From positions 1 to 64,000 of the forward strand of contig NZ_JAKLTQ010000023.1 in assembly GCF_022012395.1 (NCBI RefSeq): a stretch of 64,000 nucleotides of DNA, in the 5' to 3' direction. Under the pieces are notes generated by a model. The model was not told where the DNA came from, ran no database searches, and saw nothing but the letters and a program-made list of their open reading frames with translations. Of the stretch, positions 9,313 through 18,156 are shown piece by piece. The position numbers were made by a program, and so were the translations under genes. The stretch's first letter is position 1. The number at the start of each line of letters is the position of its first letter. This DNA comes from Arthrobacter hankyongi. Lineage in GTDB: Bacteria; Actinomycetota; Actinomycetes; Actinomycetales; Micrococcaceae.

Positions 9313-9524
9313 CAAGTTACCAATCTGGTGAGGGAGAACGTTAAGCTGGCGTTCACCGGCAAGCCGCAAGGAATTCAGCGTCCGGCCACACGCCCTACGA
9401 TTGTAGATGGGTTCCGGCCCGGTGGACACATCCGGATCCGGAGCTTGTTGACACCGGCGGGACGCCACCTGATGATCGGGAGGGGGCGTCCACCATCGGC
9501 AAGCATCCACCCTCAGGAGTCATC

Positions 9525-10580
9525 GTGAAGGCACTGGTTTATCGCGGGCCCGGACAGAAGTCCTGGCAGGAAGTTCCCGACCCGAAGATCGAACATCCCA
9601 CCGATGCCATCGTCCGGCTGGACACCACCACGATCTGCGGCACCGACCTGCACATTCTCAAGGGCGATGTGCCCGCGGTGCAGCCGGGGCGCATCCTGGG
9701 CCATGAAGGTGTCGGGACCATTACCGAAACCGGCCCGTCGGTGACCGGCCTGCAGGTGGGCGACCGGGTGATCATCTCCTGCATCAAGTCCTGCGGGCAC
9801 TGCGCCAACTGCCGCACCGGCTTGTTCTCGCACTGCCTCGGGGACGAGGGCGCCTCCGGCATTGGCTGGGTCTTCGGGCACCTGATCGACGGCACCCAAG
9901 CCGAGTATGTGCGCGTGCCCTATGCGGAGAACTCGCTGCACCTGCTGCCGGCGGGGGTCGGTGACGACCAGGCGGTCATGCTGTCGGACATCCTGCCGAC
10001 CGGTTTCGAAATCGGTGTGCAGTACGGCCGGGTCAAGCCCGGCGACACGGTCGCCGTCGTCGGCTCCGGTCCGGTTGGGCTGGCGGCCATCGCCACGGCG
10101 GGCCTGTGCGGGGCAGCGACCGTGATCGCCCTCGACCTGGATGAGAACCGGCTGGAACGGGCCAGGGAGTTCGGCGCCACGGACACCGTTGCCACGTCGG
10201 CAGCGGACTGGAAGGAGCAGGTGCTGGCACTCACCGACGGCGGCGGCGTGGATGTGGCCATCGAAGCGGTGGGCATCCCGCAGACCTTCGAGATGGCCCT
10301 GGACCTGGTCCGGCCGGGCGGCAACGTGGCCAATGTGGGAGTCCACGGCAAGCCGGTCCAACTGCACTTGGAAGACCTGTGGATCCGTAACATCAACATC
10401 AGCATGGGGCTGGTGAACGCGAACACCACGCCGATGCTGCTCAGGCTGGTGGCCCAGCACAAGATCCCGGCGGAGAAGTTCGCCACGCACCGTTTCAGCT
10501 TCGACCAGATGATGGAGGCTTATGACACCTTTGCCAGGGCGGCGGAGACCAACGCGCTCAAGGTCGTCATCACCCGCTGA
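9525..10580 (+). CDS. zinc-dependent alcohol dehydrogenase
   Basis: Medium-chain dehydrogenase of 351 aa. Catalytic zinc ligands are seen in CGTDLH (about 38-43) and GHEG; the structural zinc loop is the Cys cluster CIKSCGHCANC followed by a further Cys (about 86-105). The NAD(P)-binding Rossmann motif is VVGSGPVGLAAI (about 172-183). Start is GTG 9525 with AGGAG 5 nt upstream. The substrate is not evident; family members oxidise primary or secondary alcohols or polyols. Its 3' end overlaps the next gene by about 59 bp. Confidence 0.88.
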   Translation: MKALVYRGPGQKSWQEVPDPKIEHPTDAIVRLDTTTICGTDLHILKGDVPAVQPGRILGHEGVGTITETGPSVTGLQVGDRVIISCIKSCGHCANCRTGLFSHCLGDEGASGIGWVFGHLIDGTQAEYVRVPYAENSLHLLPAGVGDDQAVMLSDILPTGFEIGVQYGRVKPGDTVAVVGSGPVGLAAIATAGLCGAATVIALDLDENRLERAREFGATDTVATSAADWKEQVLALTDGGGVDVAIEAVGIPQTFEMALDLVRPGGNVANVGVHGKPVQLHLEDLWIRNINISMGLVNANTTPMLLRLVAQHKIPAEKFATHRFSFDQMMEAYDTFARAAETNALKVVITR

Positions 10581-11328
10581 TCCCCGGGCCGGGGTCATCC
10601 TGTACGCGCTTGCCTCGCCCGGCGAGATGAGCCGGCTGGCGGCCGCGGCGGGCGGCTACCAGGCGCTGCTTGGTGCGGAGGCGGAGCAGTCCGGGCGCTA
10701 TCGGCACCCTGAGGACGCCGCGGCCTTCCTTGCCTCCCGCGCCCTGCTGCGGCTGCTCGCGGCCCATCTGCTCGCCGTGCCGCCGGACCAGGCCGCCGCG
10801 CTGCAGGTTACCCGCCACTGCCCCAGCTGCGGCGGCACGGACCATGGCAAGCCACAAGTGGCAGGGCTGGAGGTGAGCCTGTCCCGGACCCGGACGATGG
10901 TGCTGGCCGCAGCCGGGCCGGCCGGAATCCGGCTCGGCGCCGACGTCGAACTCGTCCCGGAAGAAGTGTTCGAAGGCTTCGACCAGACGGTCCTCTCCCC
11001 CGCCGAACGGCGCAGGACCGGGCGCGGCCGGGCCGGGACGCTGGACCGGATGCGGCTCTGGACAGCCAAGGAGGCCGCCTTGAAGGCAACCGGCCACGGT
11101 CTCACGGTCGAACCGGTGCAGCTCAGCGTCGAACCGGCCGGCGCCGGCACGGACCAGCCGTTCAGCGCCCGCACGGTCTGCCCGTCCGTACCGGAGCTGG
11201 ACGGACTGCACGTTGGCTGGGTCCCCGCCGGGGAGCATCATCTGGCCGCGCTGGCCAGCTCGGCGGCCCTGCCGCTGGCGCCGCAGCAGGCGTCAGGGCT
11301 TCTCGCCTCGGCGGCCGGGCTCAAATAA
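10522..11328 (+). CDS. 4'-phosphopantetheinyl transferase superfamily protein
   Basis: Sfp-type enzyme transferring phosphopantetheine from CoA to carrier proteins. The two metal/CoA motifs are present: GADVELV (GxDxE form) and WTAKEAALKATGHGL (WxxKExxxKxxG form). Length 268 aa from ATG 10522, which is preceded by GGAGG and overlaps the dehydrogenase gene. A shorter start at ATG 10627 is possible but would remove the conserved-looking VILYALA strand. No PKS/NRPS or fatty-acid genes are adjacent. Confidence 0.82.
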   Translation: MTPLPGRRRPTRSRSSSPADPRAGVILYALASPGEMSRLAAAAGGYQALLGAEAEQSGRYRHPEDAAAFLASRALLRLLAAHLLAVPPDQAAALQVTRHCPSCGGTDHGKPQVAGLEVSLSRTRTMVLAAAGPAGIRLGADVELVPEEVFEGFDQTVLSPAERRRTGRGRAGTLDRMRLWTAKEAALKATGHGLTVEPVQLSVEPAGAGTDQPFSARTVCPSVPELDGLHVGWVPAGEHHLAALASSAALPLAPQQASGLLASAAGLK

Positions 11329-11974
11329 GGCCCTCGCGGCGGGCCACCGAGATGGCCGGCGGCCGGACCAGGACCTCGAGCCGGAAGTCCTCCTCGCAGT
11401 GCTCGGCCAGCACCGCCAGACCGGTCCGGGTGCGCAGCAGCTCATGGACGCGGTCGCCGTCCAGTGCCGAGTCCTCAAGGGGATGCCGCCAGTGGCACAA
11501 CACCACCACACCGTCCGGTTCCAGGCTGGCCAGGATCCTGTCGGCCAGCGCCAGGATTTCCTGCTCGGTCAGGTAGTACCCCACCTCGGAAACCACCACG
11601 AGGTCGAAGCCGCCCGGCGGCCACGCAGCGGGCACCTGGAGCTGCTCGACCCGCACGTGGCGGTGGCCGGCCAGCCGGGACCGGGCGGCCGCTACGGCGT
11701 GGGCACTGACATCCACGGCGAGCAGCCGCTCCGCCCGGCCGGCCAGTTCCGCGGTCAGGACACCGATGGAGCAGCCCACCTCCAGTCCCGAGACGAAGGC
11801 CGCCCGCGGCAGCGATGCCAGGGTCAAGGCACGCTTGCGCGCTTCGTAGAAGCGGGTTTCGAACCCCCAAGGATCCGGATTCCGTGCATGGAGCGCATCC
11901 AGGCGCGCGGTCAGCTCCGGCTGCCGCGCAGCGTCCCGGCGGCCGTCCCCGCCGGTCCTGCCGTCCTCGTCCAC
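11321..11974 (-). CDS. class I SAM-dependent methyltransferase (NodS-like)
   Basis: 217 aa. The SAM-binding motif I is GLEVGCSIGVLTAELA (about 63-78); motif II acidic residue in LLAVDVS; post-motif block FDLVVVSEVGYYL. The preceding DPWGFETRFYEARK is typical of NodS-like N-methyltransferases. GTG start at 11974 directly abuts the TGA of the PIG-L gene, so it is the last gene of the four-gene operon. The acceptor is unknown; with PIG-L and a glycosyltransferase a deacetylated amino-sugar is a reasonable guess. Its 3' end overlaps the convergent PPTase gene by 8 bp. Confidence 0.85.
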   Translation of the reverse strand: MDEDGRTGGDGRRDAARQPELTARLDALHARNPDPWGFETRFYEARKRALTLASLPRAAFVSGLEVGCSIGVLTAELAGRAERLLAVDVSAHAVAAARSRLAGHRHVRVEQLQVPAAWPPGGFDLVVVSEVGYYLTEQEILALADRILASLEPDGVVVLCHWRHPLEDSALDGDRVHELLRTRTGLAVLAEHCEEDFRLEVLVRPPAISVARREGLI

Positions 11975-12766
11975 TCAGCCTCCCCCGTTTCCCCCGGCCG
12001 CAGCAGGCCTGGTCAGGATGAAGCTCTCGAACTGCCTGCCGAAATGCTCCAGCACCTCCGGGCCGAGCAGCACCTCGTCCCCGGGCAGCCCGGACAGCGG
12101 CACAACCTGGGTAACATGTGCGGCCATCGCGGCTGCCTTGAGCCGGTGCATGGCCGCATCCAGCCGGAGGATCCGGAAGCTGTCCCACGGCACGCCGGTT
12201 TGTCCCGGCGCACCCCAGTGCCACAGCCACACCGGGTATTCCAGCAGCATCGCGCCGGTCCCGGCGGCCGCGGCGGCGGCAGCGGACCCTGCTGCCGCAT
12301 GGTCAGGATGGCCGTCACCCCGCCAGGGAGCGGCAATCGCGGTGAAGCCCGGCCCGGTCCGGCCGCCGGCCGTTGCCTGCAGTACGGCTTCCAGCCGCTG
12401 TGCCCGGGCCGCCAGCCGTCCGTCGCCCAGACCCAGGAAACGCACGTCGGCGGCCGGCCCCAGGAGCCCGACGGCGTGGGCCAGTTCCGCCCGCCGGGCC
12501 GCCGCGAGCCGGTCCGGAGTCCAGGTCCGGGAAGCCGGATGGGACGCTTCGCCATCGGTAGCCACCACCACGCTGATGCGGGCGCCGCACCGGGCCGCCT
12601 GCAGGATCAGCCCGGCCGCACCGAGCGTCTCGTCATCCGGATGCGCGGACACCACAATCAGGTGCCCGAGCCCGGTGACGGGCAGCGGCGGTGCCGCCTG
12701 CCACAGCGGCCAGCGCCGCCAGGCGTCCTCGCTGCTGGTGCGGTCGGTGTGTCGGAAGTTCACCAC
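11975..12766 (-). CDS. PIG-L family zinc-dependent deacetylase
   Basis: Family of N-acetylglucosaminyl deacetylases (MshB, BshB, PIG-L). The metal-binding motif AHPDDE is at about 41-46 and the second ligand HPDH lies in GDGHPDHAAAG. 263 aa, ATG 12766, which overlaps the upstream acyl-CoA-dehydrogenase-like gene by 7 bp. The Ala/Gly-rich C-terminus (PAAAGGNGGG) is probably disordered. This is not obviously MshB: the context is a glycosyltransferase/acyl-CoA-dehydrogenase-like/methyltransferase operon. Confidence 0.88.
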   Translation of the reverse strand: MVNFRHTDRTSSEDAWRRWPLWQAAPPLPVTGLGHLIVVSAHPDDETLGAAGLILQAARCGARISVVVATDGEASHPASRTWTPDRLAAARRAELAHAVGLLGPAADVRFLGLGDGRLAARAQRLEAVLQATAGGRTGPGFTAIAAPWRGDGHPDHAAAGSAAAAAAAGTGAMLLEYPVWLWHWGAPGQTGVPWDSFRILRLDAAMHRLKAAAMAAHVTQVVPLSGLPGDEVLLGPEVLEHFGRQFESFILTRPAAAGGNGGG

Positions 12767-13824
12767 GGGACCTTCTCCCCCGGACCGGACAGCAGCATCC
12801 GGCCCAAGGCGGCCAGGTCCCGGGCGCCGTGGTACTGCCGCAGGTAGATCTGCAGGTCAGCCACACACCGGGCGTGCTCCTCCTCGAACGCCAGCGGTGC
12901 CGGACCGAGGTTGTGGGCTGCCGTCTGCAGCACCAGCTCGGCCGCAGCGTGGACGGTACCGCGGGTCCGATAGGCCAGCACTGCTCCGGCAGTTCCCGCC
13001 GCTTCGCCCGCGTCGACGGCATCGGCCGCTTCGGCCAGGGCCGTCCGGGCCCCATGCAGCGCGGTGTCCACGCGGCCCAGGGCGGCCAGCGCCAACTGGT
13101 CCGGTTCCCGCTCCAGGCAGCCCTGCAGCAGCCGGCGCGCCACTGAGGCGGCGCCGCCGTACCAGCAGGCGGCCACGCCCATCCCGCCCCAGGCAAAGCC
13201 GGGACGGTCCAGGTACCAGCCGGCCGGGCCCACCGGAACGGCATCGGCTCCGTCAAAATCCAGGCTCTGGGTACGCACCGCGCTCAGTCCCCTGCTGATC
13301 CATCCGTCCGCGGCGGCAGCCACACCGGCCTGCCGCAGGTCGACGGCGAAGGCCCGGCGCCCGCCGTCGGCAAGGTGTGCCGTGACCACGGCGTGCGACA
13401 GCTGTGCCCCCAGCGAGCACCAGGGTTTGCGGCCGGAGAGCCGCCAGCCGCCGGCGCCCTCGGTGGCCTCGAGCCGGACGCCCCCGGCCTCGGCCGCAAA
13501 GACGCCCCAGCTGCCGCCGGGCGGAGCCTCGCTGCCGTCCTGGGCCAGGATCGCCAGTGCATCCAGGTGGGGCTCGACGACCCGGGCAGCTGTCAGGTCC
13601 GCGGCGCCCAGGGTGGCCAGCACCTCCCACAGCAGCAGTGTCTGGCCGCTGCCCGGCAGCGGGACCCGGGGACCCAGTGCGAGGGCGGCGTCAATGGCGG
13701 CGCCGGCATCCCCCGCGGAGCACCGGGCACGGGCCGCCGCATCGTGGAGCAGGTCCAGGGCCTCACCGGCCTGCCTCCCTGGGCCAAGGAAGACCGGCAG
13801 CAGGTGCTCAGCCGGCATGGACAA
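12760..13824 (-). CDS. acyl-CoA dehydrogenase-like protein
   Basis: 354 aa, similar in layout to the acyl-CoA dehydrogenase fold: an N-terminal helical part, a beta-domain with WRLSGRKPWCSLG and the C-terminal helical bundle with RYRT-like and QIYLRQYHGARD segments. The usual catalytic glutamate region is not obvious, so it may be an FAD-dependent enzyme acting on a non-CoA substrate. It overlaps the glycosyltransferase gene by 17 bp and the PIG-L gene by 7 bp. Confidence 0.72.
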   Translation of the reverse strand: MSMPAEHLLPVFLGPGRQAGEALDLLHDAAARARCSAGDAGAAIDAALALGPRVPLPGSGQTLLLWEVLATLGAADLTAARVVEPHLDALAILAQDGSEAPPGGSWGVFAAEAGGVRLEATEGAGGWRLSGRKPWCSLGAQLSHAVVTAHLADGGRRAFAVDLRQAGVAAAADGWISRGLSAVRTQSLDFDGADAVPVGPAGWYLDRPGFAWGGMGVAACWYGGAASVARRLLQGCLEREPDQLALAALGRVDTALHGARTALAEAADAVDAGEAAGTAGAVLAYRTRGTVHAAAELVLQTAAHNLGPAPLAFEEEHARCVADLQIYLRQYHGARDLAALGRMLLSGPGEKVPW

Positions 13825-14569
13825 ATCCGTCCAGCGGCGCGGCGGCCACCGGCCGCGGGCTGCTCTCCGGCAGCAGGGCCAGGTAGCGGGCGAAGCCGTC
13901 CGGCGCCCGGCCGGTGGTGCGGGCGGACGTGACCACCCTGCCGTCGTCGGCGGCCACCCAGCGGGAGGTCAGTCCCTTGGCCCGGGCCACCAGGTCCCGG
14001 TCCTCCCCCACCGTCTGTCCGCGGTAGCCTCCGGCACGCAGGTACAGGTCGGCATTCAGGCCCAGGTTCGCCCCGTGGATATGCGGATGTCCGACGGCCA
14101 GGCGGTGCCGGCGCATCCAGCGGTCCAGCGCCGCCGCGGACAGCTCGTCCGGATCCGGCATCACCGTGCCCAGGACCATTTCAATGCCGGTGGCGGCATA
14201 CGCCAGCTGGGCGGTCAGCCAGTGCGGCGGGACCATGGTGTCCGCGTCGGTGTTGGCCAGCCACAGGGACCCGGGCCGGCCCCGGTGCCGGGCCAGTGCC
14301 CGGCCGACCCCGGCAGCCCGTGCCATTCCGACGTTGCCTTCGTCGATCTCCAGGATGCCGACCCCCGGCCAGCCGGCCAGCAGCTCCGCGGAGCCGTCCG
14401 TGCAACCGTCCAGCACCACCGTCACGGAAGCGGTCAGGGATGCCGTCCTGGACGAGGCGCACCGCAGCAATTCATCGACCGCACGGCCCAGGCAGGCCAG
14501 GCTGCGGGGCAGGTATGCCTCCTCGTTCCGGGCGGGTACCACAACTGCCACATGGTCAATGGGATTCAT
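13808..14569 (-). CDS. family 2 glycosyltransferase
   Basis: GT-A fold glycosyltransferase, 253 aa. N-terminal VVVPARNEEAYLPRSL, VVLDGCTDGS and the metal-binding ANTDADTMVP (DxD) are characteristic, as is the later GEDRDLVAR. ATG 14569 (MNPIDHVA) is chosen; the frame remains open upstream to 14908 but that part is antisense-like and crosses two hairpins. First gene of the overlapping operon. No membrane segments, so it acts in the cytoplasm or peripherally. Confidence 0.85.
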   Translation of the reverse strand: MNPIDHVAVVVPARNEEAYLPRSLACLGRAVDELLRCASSRTASLTASVTVVLDGCTDGSAELLAGWPGVGILEIDEGNVGMARAAGVGRALARHRGRPGSLWLANTDADTMVPPHWLTAQLAYAATGIEMVLGTVMPDPDELSAAALDRWMRRHRLAVGHPHIHGANLGLNADLYLRAGGYRGQTVGEDRDLVARAKGLTSRWVAADDGRVVTSARTTGRAPDGFARYLALLPESSPRPVAAAPLDGFVHAG

Positions 14570-14614
14570 TGGTCTGCTGGCCTTTCGGTCCGGTGCCGGG
14601 CGAATGTCCGAACA

Positions 14615-14656
14615 CTGCCGCTGCCGCCCGGAGGATGCTCCGGGCGGCAGCGGCAG
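14615..14656 (-). terminator. long perfect hairpin downstream of csbD
   Basis: Perfect 18-bp stem (14615-14632 with 14639-14656), 6-nt loop. It sits between csbD and the glycosyltransferase operon on the same strand. There is no long T tract after it, so it may act as a terminator, an attenuator or a 3'-end stabiliser. Confidence 0.55.
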
Positions 14657-14660
14657 TAGC

Positions 14661-14683
14661 GCCGGCGGCCTGAGGCCGCCGGC
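14661..14683 (-). terminator. second hairpin directly after the csbD stop codon
   Basis: 10-bp perfect stem (14661-14670 with 14674-14683) with a 3-nt loop, 8 bp past the csbD stop and 4 bp before the longer hairpin. Confidence 0.4.
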
Positions 14684-14690
14684 CGGGGAA

Positions 14691-14918
14691 TCAGATGCGG
14701 GTTCCGCCTTCGGTATCGTCCAGGCGGTCCTTGGCGTCTTCCGTGTCTTCGCGCAGGTGCGCCTTGGCATCGGCCACAGTGTCCTTGATTTCGCCTTCGG
14801 CCTGCTGGGCCTTGCCCTTGGCAACTTGCGACGAATCGTTGGTGGCCTTGCCGACGGCTTCGTTGACTTTACCCTTGGCCTTGTCAGTGGCGGCGTCAAT
14901 CTTGTCATCCAGTCCCAT
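14691..14918 (-). CDS. CsbD-family stress protein
   Basis: 75-aa, highly charged, Lys/Ala/Asp-rich soluble protein. The N-terminal MGLDDKIDAATDKAKGKVNEA and the repeated KGKAQQAEGEIKD pattern are diagnostic of CsbD (sigma-B-controlled in Bacillus). Molecular function is unknown. Start is ATG 14918 with AAAGG upstream. It lies 45 bp after dps on the same strand, suggesting a joint stress transcript. Confidence 0.9.
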   Translation of the reverse strand: MGLDDKIDAATDKAKGKVNEAVGKATNDSSQVAKGKAQQAEGEIKDTVADAKAHLREDTEDAKDRLDDTEGGTRI

Positions 14919-14963
14919 GATCAACCTTCTTTCTGCCTGCGGTGCAGGCTGTGGATGTGTTTA

Positions 14964-15455
14964 TCAGGACGCTTTCCTGGTTTTTGCAGCTTCGATCTTG
15001 GCGGTGGGCGCCATGTTCTCGGCCTCCACCATCCAGGCGTACTGCTCCAGCTTCTGGATGAAGCCGTGCAGGATGTCCGCGGTGGTCGGATCTTCCTCGT
15101 CCACCTGGTCGTGGACGTCGCGCATTGTCCCCACGCTGGCCTCCAGCATGCCGACCACCAGTTCCACGGTGTCCGCGGTGGAGACCAGTCCCATCGGGAA
15201 GGGTTTAAGGCTCGTGGTCTTGGCCACCGTGCCGCTGCGCCCGTCCGGCACCGCGTGCAGGGCACGCATCCGTTCGGCCGCTTCGTCCGCAAACAGGCGG
15301 GCATCGGCGATGATCTCATCCAACTGCAGGTGCAGGTCGCGGAAGTTCTTGCCTACCAGGTTCCAATGCGCCTGCTTGCACTGGACATGAAGTTCGACGA
15401 GATCGACCAGGACCTTCTGCAGGTTTTCGCTCAGCTGCTTTGATGCCTTCAACAA
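14964..15455 (-). CDS. dps: Dps/ferritin-like DNA-protection protein
   Basis: 163 aa. Dps proteins form dodecamers that store iron and use H2O2 to oxidise it, shielding DNA. The ferroxidase ligands typical of Dps are visible: QAHWNLVG, then HLQLDEIIADARLFADEAAERM. The C-terminal tail is basic (KIEAAKTRKAS), which in some Dps proteins binds DNA. Start is TTG at 15455 or 15452, overlapped by GGAGGA; no better start is in frame. Confidence 0.9.
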   Translation of the reverse strand: MLKASKQLSENLQKVLVDLVELHVQCKQAHWNLVGKNFRDLHLQLDEIIADARLFADEAAERMRALHAVPDGRSGTVAKTTSLKPFPMGLVSTADTVELVVGMLEASVGTMRDVHDQVDEEDPTTADILHGFIQKLEQYAWMVEAENMAPTAKIEAAKTRKAS

Positions 15456-15607
15456 TCCTCCAACTGTCGTCGCTCGTTTACACCGTCCAGGAACGCCGCC
15501 GGGCGTTCCTCACGGAACCGCCCTCGCAACTTCCTAAGCATACTGTGTATTTACAGCGTAAGTGGAATATCGGAGCCGGGCAAGCAGCCCGCAGCCGGCG
15601 GAAGCGG

Positions 15608-16177
15608 TCACTGGACAGTGTTTCCACCGGCCAGGCACCGTTTGACCGTCACCGAATCCGCCAGTTCCTGCCGGTATTCGTCGCACAGGATGGCCAGCAT
15701 CCGGTCGGCATACTCCTCGTTGGTCGAGGCCATCGCATCCTTGGCATAGATCACCCGGAAGTTGTGGGCAAACGCATCCGCCCCGGTCTGGGCGATGCAG
15801 TTATGGGAGGACACCCCGGCCAGCACCAGGGTGTCGGTTCCCCAGTTGCGCAGCCGCATCAGCAGGTCGGTGCCCATGAAGGCGCTGTCCCTGGTCTTGG
15901 CCAGCTTCGGCAGGCCCGAAGCGGCCAGCCGGGGCACGAGCTCACCGGTCTCGCCTCCCTCGAAAGCGAAGCCCTGGTCGTCCTCGAGCATGTTCAAAGT
16001 CCAGGTTGACTTGTCGCGCTGATGTACGGTGCAGACGAGCAGCACCGGAACGCCGGCACCAGTGGCCTGAAGGATCAGCTGGTTGCACTGCCCCACCAGG
16101 TGCTGCTGCCTGCCGGCCAGCTCCGGATTCTCGAAATAGCCCTTCTGCATGTCGATCACGAGTACCGCCACACCCAT
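15608..16177 (-). CDS. isochorismatase-like cysteine hydrolase
   Basis: 189 aa with the catalytic triad of the cysteine hydrolase family: Asp9 (VIDMQKGYF), Lys94 (AKTRDSAF) and Cys127 (SSHNCIAQTG). Members hydrolyse nicotinamide, N-carbamoyl compounds, ureidoacrylate or isochorismate; the substrate cannot be assigned. The start ATG 16177 has a very good GAGGAGGTGG site; 10 further upstream codons are open but lack an RBS. It lies 45 bp after the Rieske gene in the same direction. Confidence 0.87.
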   Translation of the reverse strand: MGVAVLVIDMQKGYFENPELAGRQQHLVGQCNQLILQATGAGVPVLLVCTVHQRDKSTWTLNMLEDDQGFAFEGGETGELVPRLAASGLPKLAKTRDSAFMGTDLLMRLRNWGTDTLVLAGVSSHNCIAQTGADAFAHNFRVIYAKDAMASTNEEYADRMLAILCDEYRQELADSVTVKRCLAGGNTVQ

Positions 16178-16222
16178 GCTGCCACCTCCTCGCAAGCCCC
16201 TTGGCAACGGCCCGTCCAGACC

Positions 16223-17104
16223 TCATCCGGCGCCCGGCAGGCAAACCTCGACCTGTCCGTCCACCACGCGGGTGCGGAAGCGTGGCTGGGAAACGGTTGC
16301 CGGACCGTGGACCACTTCGCCGGTGCGCAGTTCGAAGGTGCTCTTGTGCCAGGGGCACACCACGCATTCCCGGCCCGCAGGCCCCGTCACCGCCCCATCG
16401 GGCAACGGGCCGGACAGGTGTGAACAGGCCGCGGCCATGGCGAAGACCCCGCTGCCCTCCGCCGGCCGCCAGACCAGCACCGGAACCTCGCCCACCATCC
16501 TGCCCGCCAGCCGTCCCGGCGCGAACTCATCCAGCCCGCCGACTGGATGCCAGCCGGGCGGGACGCGGTGCGGGACGGATTCGGCATGGTTGGCCCCGGC
16601 GGCCTGATGGTACGCCAGATGGCCGCCGAGCGAGCCGCCGGCCAGCACCAGCAGCAGGCCGGCGCGGCCAAGCCACTTGCCCGCCTGCAGGTTTCCCCGC
16701 GAGCGCTGCACCAGCGAAGCGGCAAACGCCGAAGTGCCCAGGATGTTGGCCGAGGCATGGACCAGCCCCACGCGCGCCTGCTGCGGATGCAGGTCGGCGA
16801 AGTCGGCCAGTCCCGATACCGCTGACGGAAGCACGGCGGCCAGCCCGGCGGCAAGCAGGATCGTGGCCGCCCGCTTCGTGCCGGGGAAGAAGTCCAGCAC
16901 CGCGGCCGAGCTCCAGGTGCCGAGCGGCAGCTGGACGGCCACCGGATGCAACGGATGTCCCTGCGGCACCCCGTGCAGCACGTCCTTCAGCCACCCGGGC
17001 GGCAGGACAGCATGGACGAGCCGCTGCACGCCGATCGCCGGCATATCCAGGGTGTCCAGGGACTCCAGCCGCTCGATGGCCTTGAAAGGCAGCACGTTCT
17101 TCAC
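16223..17104 (-). CDS. Rieske [2Fe-2S] protein with DUF2231-like membrane domain
   Basis: 293 aa. The N-terminal two thirds form a small membrane domain (GHPLHPVAVQLPLG then several hydrophobic helices, about 55-170), resembling DUF2231. The C-terminal Rieske domain has both cluster-binding motifs, CSHLSG (CxH) and CPWHKSTFEL (CxxH), near 240-265. It should be an electron-transfer protein at the membrane. GTG start 17104 with AGGAGG 4 nt upstream. Partner oxidase or reductase genes are not adjacent. Confidence 0.85.
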   Translation of the reverse strand: MKNVLPFKAIERLESLDTLDMPAIGVQRLVHAVLPPGWLKDVLHGVPQGHPLHPVAVQLPLGTWSSAAVLDFFPGTKRAATILLAAGLAAVLPSAVSGLADFADLHPQQARVGLVHASANILGTSAFAASLVQRSRGNLQAGKWLGRAGLLLVLAGGSLGGHLAYHQAAGANHAESVPHRVPPGWHPVGGLDEFAPGRLAGRMVGEVPVLVWRPAEGSGVFAMAAACSHLSGPLPDGAVTGPAGRECVVCPWHKSTFELRTGEVVHGPATVSQPRFRTRVVDGQVEVCLPGAG

Positions 17105-17193
17105 GGTTCCTCCTGCCGGGTGGTCAGCCTGCCGATCATGTGGTGACCAGCATGATGCCGGCCGGCCACCGAAGGCAACCGGTCAGGCAGGCG

Positions 17194-18060
17194 TCAGGCG
17201 CCCTTGCGCCGGGCGGCCGCACCCTTCGTATGGCTGGGCGCCCCCGATTTCCGAGCAGGCCGCTCCTTGGCGCCGGCCCCGCGCCGCTCCAGGCTCTTGC
17301 GCAGCGCCTCCATCAGATCCACGAGGTCCCCGGCGCCTTCCTCTTCCTCGGCGGCTCCGAAGGTGGCCTCCGTATCCAGCGCCGCACCCTGCTTCAGCTT
17401 CTCGTCGATCAGCCGGCGCAGTTCCACCTGGTAGTCGTCCTGGAAGTCCTCCGGGTCGAAATCCTCGGAGTAGCGGCCGACCAGGGCGGCGGACATCTCC
17501 AGTTCCTGTGCCGATACCCGCACCCGGGAGGAGAGGGCGGGGAACTGGGCTTCGCGCACCTCGTCCGCCCAGAGCAGCGACTGCAGCAGCAGCACGTTGC
17601 CGCGCACGCGCAGGATCCCCAGCCGCGTCTTCTGCCGCAGGGCGAACTTGACGATGCTGGTCAGGTCCGTCTGCTCCAGCGTCCGGCGCAGCAGCACATA
17701 GGCCTTGACCGCATTGGGATCCGGCTCCAGATAGTAGCTGCGTTCGAGCATCAGCGGGTCGATCTGCTCGCTGGGCACGAACCGGACCACCTCGATCTCG
17801 TGGCTGCGTTCGGCCGGCAACACGGCCAGGTCTTCGTCGGTGAGCACCACGGTGTTTTCGCCGTCGTCGAAAGCCTTGTCGATATGCTCATAGTCGATTT
17901 TCCGCCCGCAGACATCGCAGCGGCGCTCATAGCGGATGCGTCCGCCGTCGGCGTCGTGCACCTGGTGCAGTTCGATGTCATGGTCAGCCGTGGCGGAGTA
18001 GAGCCGCACCGGAATATTGACCAGCCCGAAGGTGACGGCTCCCGTCCAGATCGCCCTCAT
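17194..18060 (-). CDS. ku: non-homologous end-joining protein Ku
   Basis: Bacterial Ku forms a ring homodimer that threads onto broken DNA ends and recruits LigD. The 288-aa product has the typical N-terminus MRAIWTGAVTFGLVNIPVRLYSAT, a CDVCGRKI zinc-like pair in the core and a Lys/Arg-rich C-terminal tail (KERPARKSG, AARRKGA) that modulates DNA binding. ATG 18060 is preferred; ATG 18069 is also possible. It is divergent from ligD with a 96-bp shared upstream region. Confidence 0.95.
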   Translation of the reverse strand: MRAIWTGAVTFGLVNIPVRLYSATADHDIELHQVHDADGGRIRYERRCDVCGRKIDYEHIDKAFDDGENTVVLTDEDLAVLPAERSHEIEVVRFVPSEQIDPLMLERSYYLEPDPNAVKAYVLLRRTLEQTDLTSIVKFALRQKTRLGILRVRGNVLLLQSLLWADEVREAQFPALSSRVRVSAQELEMSAALVGRYSEDFDPEDFQDDYQVELRRLIDEKLKQGAALDTEATFGAAEEEEGAGDLVDLMEALRKSLERRGAGAKERPARKSGAPSHTKGAAARRKGA

Positions 18061-18156
18061 GGTGATCATTCAAGCACCAGGGCGGCAGTTGCACTAGCCT
18101 CACGGCCGGTTTAGGAGCAGAGTGCACAGTGAGGGCAGGAAAGGAGTCCCACCACG

